From VGCC01 sp040381195 (GTDB taxonomy: Bacteria > Actinomycetota > Actinomycetes > S36-B12): 6,900 bases of DNA. The stretch lies in contig JBEIHR010000097.1 in the NCBI GenBank assembly GCA_040381195.1, positions 1 to 6,900 of the forward strand, in the 5' to 3' direction. The notes beneath the pieces are model-generated. The model worked only from the letters and a program-made list of their open reading frames with translations, was not told the DNA's origin and searched no databases. A program made the translations under genes and the position numbers. The stretch's first letter is position 1. Each line of letters begins with the position of its first letter. Below are positions 1-5,230 of this stretch, piece by piece.

Positions 1-1067
1 AAGATCATGCCTGCCACGCGTCCGTCCTCGGTCAGCACCGGACCCCCGGAGATTCCCGGCGCCACCTCGCCCCGGAGGACGTACACCTCGCGCCGCACAC
101 CCGGTTCACCGTAAATCGACTCACCCCGCGTGGTCGCCACGTCCCGTACGCGGGCTGGTTTCGCGGTGAAGCGACTCCCGCCGGGGAATCCCGCGGTGAC
201 AACGGACGTGCCCCGCTCCAGAGGGGTGAGGACCAGATCCACCGGCGGCGCATCGAGCTCCGGCGCGCTGAGCAGGGCGATATCGGTCTCCGGATCGAAG
301 TAGACGACCGTTGCGGCGACCGAGGAGATGCCGGAACGGACCCTGACCCGGAGATCTGATGCCCCTGCCACCACGTGCGCGTTTGTTGCGATCAGTCCCC
401 GCTCCAAAACGAAGCCCGATCCGGACACCACCTGGTCACACTCTCGGGCATCGCCCACGATCTTCACGATGGACGATCGGGACTGCTCCACGACGGGATC
501 GACGACGGATGCATCGGGCGCATCGACCTCCGGGGAGAGCACATCGCCCGCACCCGCGACGATTCGCGGGACCGCGGTCTCGGCCAGGGTTCCCGTCACG
601 TCGTAGAAGGCATCGCGCGCCTGACTGGGGACGGCGGAATCCAAGGTGGTCAGAACACGTGATGCGCTGACCTGGTCGCTGACCACCGCGAACGGTGCAT
701 ACGCGAGCGCAGAGGCCAGCACCCACAGCATCACGGCCAAAGCGATGACGTTGAGGCCGGCACCGAGAGCGTGATCGACTACGCGAGCCGGCTTCCACAC
801 CACGACAGCTCGGATCCGATGCCCCACGATCGACAGCAGCACTTGCCCGAGAATCGCGCCGAGAATCACGGCACCGATCAGCGCGATGAGGCGCAGGGTC
901 GACGGCTGGATCCACTCCTCGATCCGTGCAGGCAGGAGCCATACGACGAGCGCGCCACCACCGAGGAACCCGATGAAGGAGAACACACCGGCGATGAAGC
1001 CCTGGCGCCACCCGGTCCACGCGAAGATCACGAAGGCACCGATGAGCACCCAGTCGATGATGGCCAT
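1..1067 (-). CDS. marP: MarP-type membrane-anchored serine protease (CvpA + trypsin-like domains), C-terminus cut by window edge
   Basis: A periplasmic serine protease tethered by an N-terminal CvpA/colicin-V-type membrane domain. In M. tuberculosis, MarP is needed for survival in acid. The frame is open from an ATG at 1067-1065, with GGAG just upstream, to the left edge: 355 codons are visible. Residues about 3-19, 25-45, 58-82 and 101-124 form four hydrophobic segments. A linker leads to the protease domain from about residue 195. The visible triad is His231 (in TNAHVVAG), Asp262 (in DPETDIALL) and Ser340 (in GISGGP). These lie 2-4 residues from the M. tuberculosis His235, Asp264 and Ser343. 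Cys210 corresponds to Cys214, half of the stabilising disulfide there; its partner would lie in the roughly 40 missing C-terminal residues. It is the last gene seen of the tlpA-NUDIX-marP operon, 23 bases after the NUDIX stop. Identification is firm from architecture, triad and position. Confidence 0.93.
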   Translation of the reverse strand, partial: MAIIDWVLIGAFVIFAWTGWRQGFIAGVFSFIGFLGGGALVVWLLPARIEEWIQPSTLRLIALIGAVILGAILGQVLLSIVGHRIRAVVVWKPARVVDHALGAGLNVIALAVMLWVLASALAYAPFAVVSDQVSASRVLTTLDSAVPSQARDAFYDVTGTLAETAVPRIVAGAGDVLSPEVDAPDASVVDPVVEQSRSSIVKIVGDARECDQVVSGSGFVLERGLIATNAHVVAGASDLRVRVRSGISSVAATVVYFDPETDIALLSAPELDAPPVDLVLTPLERGTSVVTAGFPGGSRFTAKPARVRDVATTRGESIYGEPGVRREVYVLRGEVAPGISGGPVLTEDGRVAGMI

Positions 1068-1090
1068 AGCGCTCCATCATGACTGCGGGA

Positions 1091-1741
1091 TCAGCCAGAC
1101 AGCGTGATGACGCGCTCGGAGTCCCAGGGTTCCTCCCACCCTGCCTCGCGTAGCAACCCGTTGAGGATCCCCGCCGTGAATCCCCACACGAGCATCGAGG
1201 ACACCTCGAACCCCGGACTGACGAAGCCCGAGGGGTGTCGGACCGAGCATCGATTCTCTGCAGCAGCCAGGTCGCGGATCGCGACCCTGTGCACCGATGA
1301 GATCTCGTTCAGATCCTGGGCGGTCACGTCGCGGGGTGCACGCCAGAATGCGAGAACGGGACTGACGACGAAGTCACTGACCGGGATAAGGAGATCCGGC
1401 AGGAGGGCGAAGGGCGTGATCTCCTCGCGCGCAACACCGATCTCCTCGTATGTCTCACGCAGTGCGGCGTCGACGGCGTCGATGTCCGAGGTCTCCACGA
1501 CTCCGCCCGGGAACGCGGGCTGGCCGGAGTGCAGTGCATCTCCCCCGGCTCGTTGGACGAGGACGACCTCGGGTCCCTCTCCGAGAAGGATGAGCACCGC
1601 GGCGTGGCGGCCTGCCCCCGTCGTCGGGACGAAGCGGGTGAGCTGCGATACGTGCGTCGACGACGCGAACCGCGCTACTGGCTGAATCCAGGTGGGAAGG
1701 GAGTCCTCGGGCTGGAGCACTGCACCCGTGCTGCGCCACAT
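1091..1741 (-). CDS. NUDIX hydrolase, CoA-pyrophosphatase (NudL-like) family
   Basis: A predicted cytoplasmic NUDIX enzyme of 216 residues that probably cleaves coenzyme A or its derivatives to 4'-phosphopantetheine and 3',5'-ADP. The assignment rests on the segment HSGQPAFPGG at 71-80, which resembles the CoA-pyrophosphatase signature (H-x-G-Q-x-A-F-P-G-G), running into a NUDIX box ending ALRETYEEIGV at 93-103, with metal-binding Glu99 and Glu100. The box has the two-residue longer spacing between GG and RE typical of this family, with Asp86 near the usual first Glu. The C-terminal VWGFTAGIL segment also fits. The ATG at 1741-1739 shares one base with the TGA of the upstream tlpA-like gene (TGATG). 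A GTG at 1744-1742 is an alternative start. No good Shine-Dalgarno is seen, so translation is probably coupled. It is the counterpart of Rv3672c. The exact substrate is inferred. Confidence 0.88.
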   Translation of the reverse strand: MWRSTGAVLQPEDSLPTWIQPVARFASSTHVSQLTRFVPTTGAGRHAAVLILLGEGPEVVLVQRAGGDALHSGQPAFPGGVVETSDIDAVDAALRETYEEIGVAREEITPFALLPDLLIPVSDFVVSPVLAFWRAPRDVTAQDLNEISSVHRVAIRDLAAAENRCSVRHPSGFVSPGFEVSSMLVWGFTAGILNGLLREAGWEEPWDSERVITLSG

Positions 1742-2382
1742 CACGAGGGCAGATGCTCCGCGATGAGCGCGTCCAGGGTCTCGTCGTCCGGGATCGCTCC
1801 ATCGAAGCGCCCAGTGATGGTGCCATCGGCATTGATGAAGAACGTGACCGGCGGTCCGGTGATCAGAAGGGATGCGCGAATCGATCCGGCAGGATCGACG
1901 ACGGAGGGAAACCTGACGCCCAGGTCCTTCAGGAGCTCGAGGGACTTGACCGGGTCATCCTGGATGGTCACGCCGAGGAACTGGATGTCGTCGTACTTCG
2001 CGTCGGCCGCCGCAAGAATCGGCATCTCCTCCACACAGGGTGGGCACCAGGACGCCCAGATGTTGACCACCAGCGGTGTCCCGCGCAGGGCGGCGAGGTT
2101 CACGGCCGGCCCCCCACCCAGACAGGGGAACTCCTCGTCGGGGAGTCCCGGCACGGCCGGTGTCTCGGGCCCCGTCGCGGGCGGACACGGCTCGAGGTCC
2201 AACTCGGCCGCCAGGCTCGCGACCACGTCCCCCATCGTCGTGGTGACGTCAGCCACCGCGGGCGGTGAGTCGCTGATGCGCACTCCGGCCGCATCACTCG
2301 ACTGTGCACATCCGGCCAACGCCACGGCGAACAGCAGCGGAAACCACGGATGCATCCCCCCAGGGTACGTCCGACCCCCCAT
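1741..2382 (-). CDS. TlpA-like thioredoxin-fold lipoprotein
   Basis: An extracytoplasmic thiol-disulfide protein of the TlpA/ResA type, 213 residues from the chosen ATG (2382-2380). That start gives a signal peptide with one arginine, a hydrophobic run WFPLLFAVALAG and the lipobox LAGC, so Cys25 would be lipidated. The redox site is WASWCPPC with Cys113 and Cys116, preceded by LAALRGTPLVVNIW and followed by EEMP. The cis-proline loop is GPPVTFF, and the C-terminus fits the fold. Two further cysteines, Cys66 (LEPCPP) and Cys87 (FPCLGGG), lie before the domain and could pair. The frame stays open to 2526, but that part overlaps crp. A start at 2355 is possible; it gives a very short signal peptide without a basic residue and only a G-run touching the ATG. 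It is the first gene of the operon leading to marP and the counterpart of Rv3673c. Partner and redox direction are not known. Confidence 0.87.
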   Translation of the reverse strand: MGGRTYPGGMHPWFPLLFAVALAGCAQSSDAAGVRISDSPPAVADVTTTMGDVVASLAAELDLEPCPPATGPETPAVPGLPDEEFPCLGGGPAVNLAALRGTPLVVNIWASWCPPCVEEMPILAAADAKYDDIQFLGVTIQDDPVKSLELLKDLGVRFPSVVDPAGSIRASLLITGPPVTFFINADGTITGRFDGAIPDDETLDALIAEHLPS

Positions 2383-2389
2383 GGACCTG

Positions 2390-2395
2390 CACCTC
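2390..2395 (-). promoter_or_regulatory. Shine-Dalgarno supporting the tlpA-like start at 2382
   Basis: On the minus strand, GAGGTG lies 7 bases before the ATG at 2382. It is complementary to six bases of the anti-Shine-Dalgarno sequence. It is the reason for preferring 2382 over the downstream ATG at 2355, where no spaced Shine-Dalgarno exists. Confidence 0.6.
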
Positions 2396-2417
2396 GTCAT
2401 AGGCAACAATCGGGATG

Positions 2418-2424
2418 AAGGAGG
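2418..2424 (+). promoter_or_regulatory. Strong Shine-Dalgarno of crp
   Basis: AAGGAGG lies 4 bases before the ATG at 2429. It fixes the crp start, although the same reading frame is open for a further 900 bases upstream, antisense to tlpA and the NUDIX gene. Confidence 0.88.
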
Positions 2425-2428
2425 AAAC

Positions 2429-3103
2429 ATGGATGGGGTGTTGAGCGCGAGCCCGCTCTTCGCTGCTCTCGACGCCGAGGGTGCGCGTGCACTGCGCGAA
2501 ACCCTCGTCGAGAAACATGTCCTCAAGGGCCAGATCCTCTTCGAGGAGGGCGAGCCCGGTGATCGTCTCTACGTCATCCTCGATGGGAAGGTGAAGCTCG
2601 GACATTCCTCCCCGGACGGCCGTGAATCCCTGATGGCCGTTCTGGGACCGGGTGAGATGTTCGGTGAGTTGAGTCTCTTCGATCCGGGCAAGCGTGCTGC
2701 CACGGCAACCGCATTGACCGATGCCTCCGTTCTCGAGTTGAGTAACGAACAACTGATGCCGTGGCTCGCCGGGCGTCCTGAGGTCGCGGCCGCACTGCTG
2801 CAGGCGTTAGCGCGCCGCATCCGACGCACCAACGAGGCGATGGCTGATCTCGTCTTCTCCGATGTCCCTGGCCGTGTCGCCAAGGCACTCATGGATCTGG
2901 GCGAGAAATTCGGCAGCGTCACTCCCGAAGGCCTGCTCGTCACGCATGACATGACGCAGGAGGAGATCGCGCAACTCGTCGGTGCCTCGCGCGAGACGGT
3001 GAACAAGGCCCTCGCAGACTTCACCCAGCGTGGCTGGGTCCGACTCGAGTCACGCCAAGTCGTGATCCTCGATGTCGAGCGCCTACGACGCCGAGCCCGC
3101 TAG
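2429..3103 (+). CDS. crp: cAMP receptor protein, Crp/FNR-family transcription factor
   Basis: A homodimeric global regulator that binds cAMP and DNA, known as GlxR in corynebacteria. The 224-residue length equals that of M. tuberculosis Crp (Rv3676). The N-terminal cyclic-nucleotide domain covers about 1-115, with the phosphate-binding cassette at 78-93 (MFGELSLFDPG then K88-R89-A90-A91): Glu80 and Arg89 are present. The dimer helix at about 117-143 carries RRIRRTN, with Thr134 and Asn135. The C-terminal winged helix contains TQEEIAQLVGASRETVNKAL at 176-195. Its recognition helix has Arg188, Glu189 and Lys193, which predicts operators of the TGTGA-N6-TCACA type. Residue 90 is Ala, where M. 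tuberculosis Crp has Thr and E. coli CRP has Ser83, a cAMP-phosphate contact. The gene is monocistronic, divergent from the tlpA operon, and overlaps the MBL gene by 21 bases at its 3' end. No convincing operator is seen upstream. Confidence 0.95.
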   Translation: MDGVLSASPLFAALDAEGARALRETLVEKHVLKGQILFEEGEPGDRLYVILDGKVKLGHSSPDGRESLMAVLGPGEMFGELSLFDPGKRAATATALTDASVLELSNEQLMPWLAGRPEVAAALLQALARRIRRTNEAMADLVFSDVPGRVAKALMDLGEKFGSVTPEGLLVTHDMTQEEIAQLVGASRETVNKALADFTQRGWVRLESRQVVILDVERLRRRAR

Positions 3104-3907
3104 GTACGCCACCTGCGCGCGTACCGTCACGACGGCAGCGGCGCGCACGGCATCGGGAACATCCGCGTAGACGATGTCGACGATCTCGTCGACGTCCGCC
3201 CCCGTGGACCACACGGCACGCACCTGCTCGAGACGCATGGCGCGGTGGTCCTGATAGGCGGACACGACGCCGACCGGGTCATCCAGTACCGGGCCATGAC
3301 CGGGCAGGAGTGAAGCCACCCCGGTATCGGCGCAGAAGGTCCGCAGCGCCTCCAGGCTGACGAGATACGCCCCGAGATCACCGTCGGGGTACGCGACGAC
3401 CGTGGTTCCTCGGCCGAGCACGGTGTCCCCGGTCAGCACGCAGTCGCCCACGGTCACGCACACGCTGTCGGAGCTGTGGCCTGGTGTGGCGAGGACCGAC
3501 AGAACCCGACCCCCGATGTCGATCATCTCCCCGTGGCTCAGTACATCCGGATTCCCCCGGTGGGCGGGATCGAAGGAGAAGTGCGGATCCCAGGCACGCA
3601 CGGGAATGCGAAGACGTTCGGCCAGGGTTCGTGCACCCTCGGAGTGATCGATGTGTCCGTGAGTCAGGAGGAGCACGCGTGGCGCTTCACCGCGATCTTC
3701 GCATGCCGCGAGCACGGATGCATGGTGATCGGCATTCTCCGGACCCGGATCCACCACCGCGCACACGCCGCCTTCGCCGAGGATCCACGTGTTGGTGCCT
3801 TCCAGGGTCCACGGGGACGGATTGGGGGCGAGCACGCACTGCGCGTATTCGCGCACGGTGCCACCCCTCCACTCTGCATCGGGACCCGGCAGGACCCTGC
3901 CACTCAT
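3083..3907 (-). CDS. Metallo-beta-lactamase-fold hydrolase (glyoxalase II / LACTB2-like)
   Basis: A cytoplasmic metal-dependent hydrolase of 274 residues. The metal ligands are all visible: THGHIDH at 82-88 (His83, His85, Asp87, His88), His144 (ATPGHSSDS), Asp161 (LTGDTVLG) and His204 (LLPGHGP). The N-terminal NPSPWTLEGTNTW segment is typical of the LACTB2/glyoxalase-II-like branch, and the protein has a helical C-terminal extension. There is no signal peptide, so it is not a secreted beta-lactamase. A thioester, ester or phosphoester substrate is likely but not assignable. The ATG at 3907 overlaps the TGA of the upstream NUDIX gene by four bases (ATGA), so translation is coupled. The gene is the last of the DUF4177-RidA-NUDIX-MBL operon. 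Its final codons and stop lie inside the 3' end of crp, in convergent orientation. It is the counterpart of Rv3677c. Confidence 0.9.
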   Translation of the reverse strand: MSGRVLPGPDAEWRGGTVREYAQCVLAPNPSPWTLEGTNTWILGEGGVCAVVDPGPENADHHASVLAACEDRGEAPRVLLLTHGHIDHSEGARTLAERLRIPVRAWDPHFSFDPAHRGNPDVLSHGEMIDIGGRVLSVLATPGHSSDSVCVTVGDCVLTGDTVLGRGTTVVAYPDGDLGAYLVSLEALRTFCADTGVASLLPGHGPVLDDPVGVVSAYQDHRAMRLEQVRAVWSTGADVDEIVDIVYADVPDAVRAAAVVTVRAQVAYLAGSAS

Positions 3908-4554
3908 CGGACCGCCACCCCTTCCACCTCCGCATATCCCGGGCCGACGATGTCACGTGCGAGCACGTCGCCCGTGCCCGCGTGCACGATGTCCCAGGTC
4001 AACACGCCCGCTGCATCGCGCGGACGCGGGAGCTTCGGGGTGACCGGCGGAACGGGTTCCCCCGCCGCGAGGCGCTCCATCAACGCCAGTACCTCGACTG
4101 TCGGACGCAACATGGGAAGCCGTCCCCGATCGTGCTCGGCACGCGCCTGCGCGGGAGTCAGCCACAGGACTTCATCCGCCTCCGTGGTCACGAGTTCACC
4201 CGGGTCGGACACCTCCGCCTGAAAGAAGCGCACGTCGAAACGGCGTGACTCGAATTCCGGAGTGATCCAGTGATCGATGAGTCGAGCGCCACCGAGCACC
4301 TCGATCCCGACCTCTTCCCGGGCCTCCCGGATGGCGCATGCCAGGAAGGGATCCTCAGCAGCGAGGTCTACGTCCTCGAGCCGCCCGCCCGGGAAGACGT
4401 ACATCTGGGGAGCGAAGGCCATCGTCTCCACCCGACGCATCATCAGCACGTCACCGCCGCGGGACAGCACGATCGTGGCCGCCGGCAGCGGCTCCGGGGG
4501 TGTCCACGCGCCATCACCCCGTGCTATCGAGGACAACCGGCTGCGGAGATCCAC
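3904..4554 (-). CDS. NUDIX hydrolase (NUDT19/NUDT8-like), GTG start
   Basis: A predicted NUDIX pyrophosphohydrolase of 216 residues. The box region runs from VFPGGRLED (53-61) to IREAREEVGIEV (75-86), with metal-binding Glu80 and Glu81. The longer insert between GG and REA resembles NUDT19/NUDT8-type proteins, some of which act on CoA esters; that substrate is only a guess here. The C-terminal third (TVEVLALMERLAAG, then a proline-rich stretch) lies outside the catalytic core. The start is a GTG at 4554-4552, only three bases after the TGA of the RidA gene and without a clear Shine-Dalgarno, so reinitiation after RidA is likely. The two genes share a reading frame, with TGA then TTC between them. 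The stop overlaps the MBL start (ATGA). In M. tuberculosis, as I recall, no NUDIX gene lies between Rv3677c and Rv3678c, while other actinomycetes do carry one here. Confidence 0.87.
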   Translation of the reverse strand: MDLRSRLSSIARGDGAWTPPEPLPAATIVLSRGGDVLMMRRVETMAFAPQMYVFPGGRLEDVDLAAEDPFLACAIREAREEVGIEVLGGARLIDHWITPEFESRRFDVRFFQAEVSDPGELVTTEADEVLWLTPAQARAEHDRGRLPMLRPTVEVLALMERLAAGEPVPPVTPKLPRPRDAAGVLTWDIVHAGTGDVLARDIVGPGYAEVEGVAVR

Positions 4555-4557
4555 GAA

Positions 4558-5022
4558 TCAGTCGACTACTTCGACGATCATCTCGACCTCGACCGGTGAG
4601 TCGAGGGGCAGCGACACGACGCCGACGGCCGAGCGGGCGTGGACTCCGCCTTCACCGAAGGCGAGGACCAGCAGGTTGCTTGCGCCGTTGATGACGAGCG
4701 GCTGTGCGGTGAAATGCTCGGCGCTGGCCACGAAGCCGACAACCTTCACCACGCGCACGACCTTGTCGAGGTCGTCGACGACACTGCGCACTGCCGCGAT
4801 GGCGTTGAGGGCCGAGATCTGGGCGAGGTCGGCAGCCTCCTCGGCTGTCAGATCGGTGCCCACCTTGCCGTGACGCGGCAATTCACCGTTGACGAAGGGC
4901 AGTTGACCTGAGACGTAGACGTAGTTCCCAGTGCGAAGCGCGGGCGTGTACGAGGCCAGTGGGGTTGCAACCGTCGGGATGGTGAAGCCCTCGTGGGCGA
5001 GGCGCTCCTCGACGGAGGACAT
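4558..5022 (-). CDS. RidA/YjgF/UK114-family protein (Rv3678c-like branch)
   Basis: A 154-residue member of the RidA superfamily. Archetypal members hydrolyse reactive enamine/imine intermediates released by PLP enzymes. This protein is longer than E. coli RidA and belongs to the LPSP-1-like branch, whose reaction is less certain. Visible features are YVSGQLPFVNGEL at 36-48, the long helix with EEAADLAQISALNAIAAV, VVKVVGFVAS at 91-100, GASNLLVLAFG, then HARSAVGV at 128-135. Arg130 corresponds to the carboxylate-binding arginine of active RidA proteins. VEVEM near the end places Glu147 at the position of the conserved C-terminal Glu. The ATG at 5022 shares one base with the stop of the DUF4177-like gene (TGATG), so the pair is translationally coupled. 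The high similarity to Rv3678c and its position make the family call firm; the substrate is unknown. Confidence 0.92.
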   Translation of the reverse strand: MSSVEERLAHEGFTIPTVATPLASYTPALRTGNYVYVSGQLPFVNGELPRHGKVGTDLTAEEAADLAQISALNAIAAVRSVVDDLDKVVRVVKVVGFVASAEHFTAQPLVINGASNLLVLAFGEGGVHARSAVGVVSLPLDSPVEVEMIVEVVD

Positions 5023-5177
5023 CAGCCGACCGGCCGCTTGAGGTAGGCGACCATGTTCTCCGGATTGGGACCGGGGACCACCTGGACGAGTTCCCAGCCG
5101 TCCTGACCCCAGGTATCGAGGATCTGCTTGGTGGCGTGGATGAGCAGAGGCACGGTTGCGTATTCCCAGCGAGTCAT
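5022..5177 (-). CDS. Small DUF4177-like protein (Rv3678A-like)
   Basis: A 51-residue protein that begins MTRWEYATVPLL and continues with ATKQIL, then GQDGWELVQVVPGP, and ends MVAYLKRPVG. The W-E-Y opening and the DGWELV motif are hallmarks of DUF4177 proteins, and M. tuberculosis carries the same small gene (Rv3678A) immediately before Rv3678c. No function is known; no signal or membrane segment is present, so it is probably cytoplasmic. The ATG at 5177-5175 lies six bases after a TACTGT -10-like hexamer and has no real Shine-Dalgarno, which suggests a leaderless mRNA. The stop TGA (5024-5022) overlaps the RidA ATG by one base. It is the first gene of the four-gene operon. Its short length makes it easy for gene callers to miss. 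Motifs, coupling and conserved position together make it convincing. Confidence 0.85.
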   Translation of the reverse strand: MTRWEYATVPLLIHATKQILDTWGQDGWELVQVVPGPNPENMVAYLKRPVG

Positions 5178-5183
5178 GCCACC

Positions 5184-5189
5184 ACAGTA
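5184..5189 (-). promoter_or_regulatory. Candidate -10 element for a leaderless DUF4177-RidA-NUDIX-MBL mRNA
   Basis: On the minus strand TACTGT fits the actinobacterial TAnnnT consensus and is followed by exactly six bases and the ATG at 5177. Transcription would start at or next to the start codon. No consensus -35 hexamer is seen at 17-18 bases. Confidence 0.55.
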
Positions 5190-5218
5190 GCGATCGCGTG
5201 TTGGCTCCCGCGGCCGTC

Positions 5219-5224
5219 TACTGT
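5219..5224 (+). promoter_or_regulatory. Candidate -10 element for a leaderless bagAB mRNA
   Basis: TACTGT is followed by six bases and the GTG at 5231. The hexamer and spacing are the same as on the opposite strand at 5189-5184. TTGGCT at 5201-5206 is only 12 bases upstream, too close for a normal -35. The element supports 5231 as the bagA start over any upstream codon. Confidence 0.55.
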
Positions 5225-5230
5225 GCTCGG

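Noticed and set aside
436..1080. A 214-codon minus-strand frame over the MarP gene.
   Set aside because: Arg/Cys-rich composition and no domain; the neighbouring frame encodes MarP with its membrane segments and full catalytic triad.
2240..2258. An imperfect palindrome around TGACGTCA as a regulatory site.
   Set aside because: It lies in the coding region of the TlpA-like gene, the arms match poorly beyond the 8-base core, and such cores are frequent by chance in high-GC DNA.
1529..2428. A long upstream extension of the crp reading frame (524 residues in total).
   Set aside because: The first 300 codons are antisense to the NUDIX and TlpA-like genes, are not like any Crp domain, and the consensus Shine-Dalgarno at 2418-2424 marks the ATG at 2429, which gives the family's usual 224 residues.
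3476..4248. Long plus-strand open frames of about 250 codons.
   Set aside because: They lie antisense to the MBL and NUDIX genes, are rich in Arg, Pro, His and Ser as expected of high-GC shadow frames, and show no domain.
4277..4873. A 198-codon plus-strand open frame.
   Set aside because: It is the shadow of the RidA and NUDIX genes, with Ser/Thr/Arg-rich composition, no family motif and no plausible start context.
5156..5230. An earlier bagA start giving 343 residues.
   Set aside because: The extra 25 codons cover the candidate promoter and the start of the DUF4177-like gene, and the added residues have no resemblance to BagA proteins.
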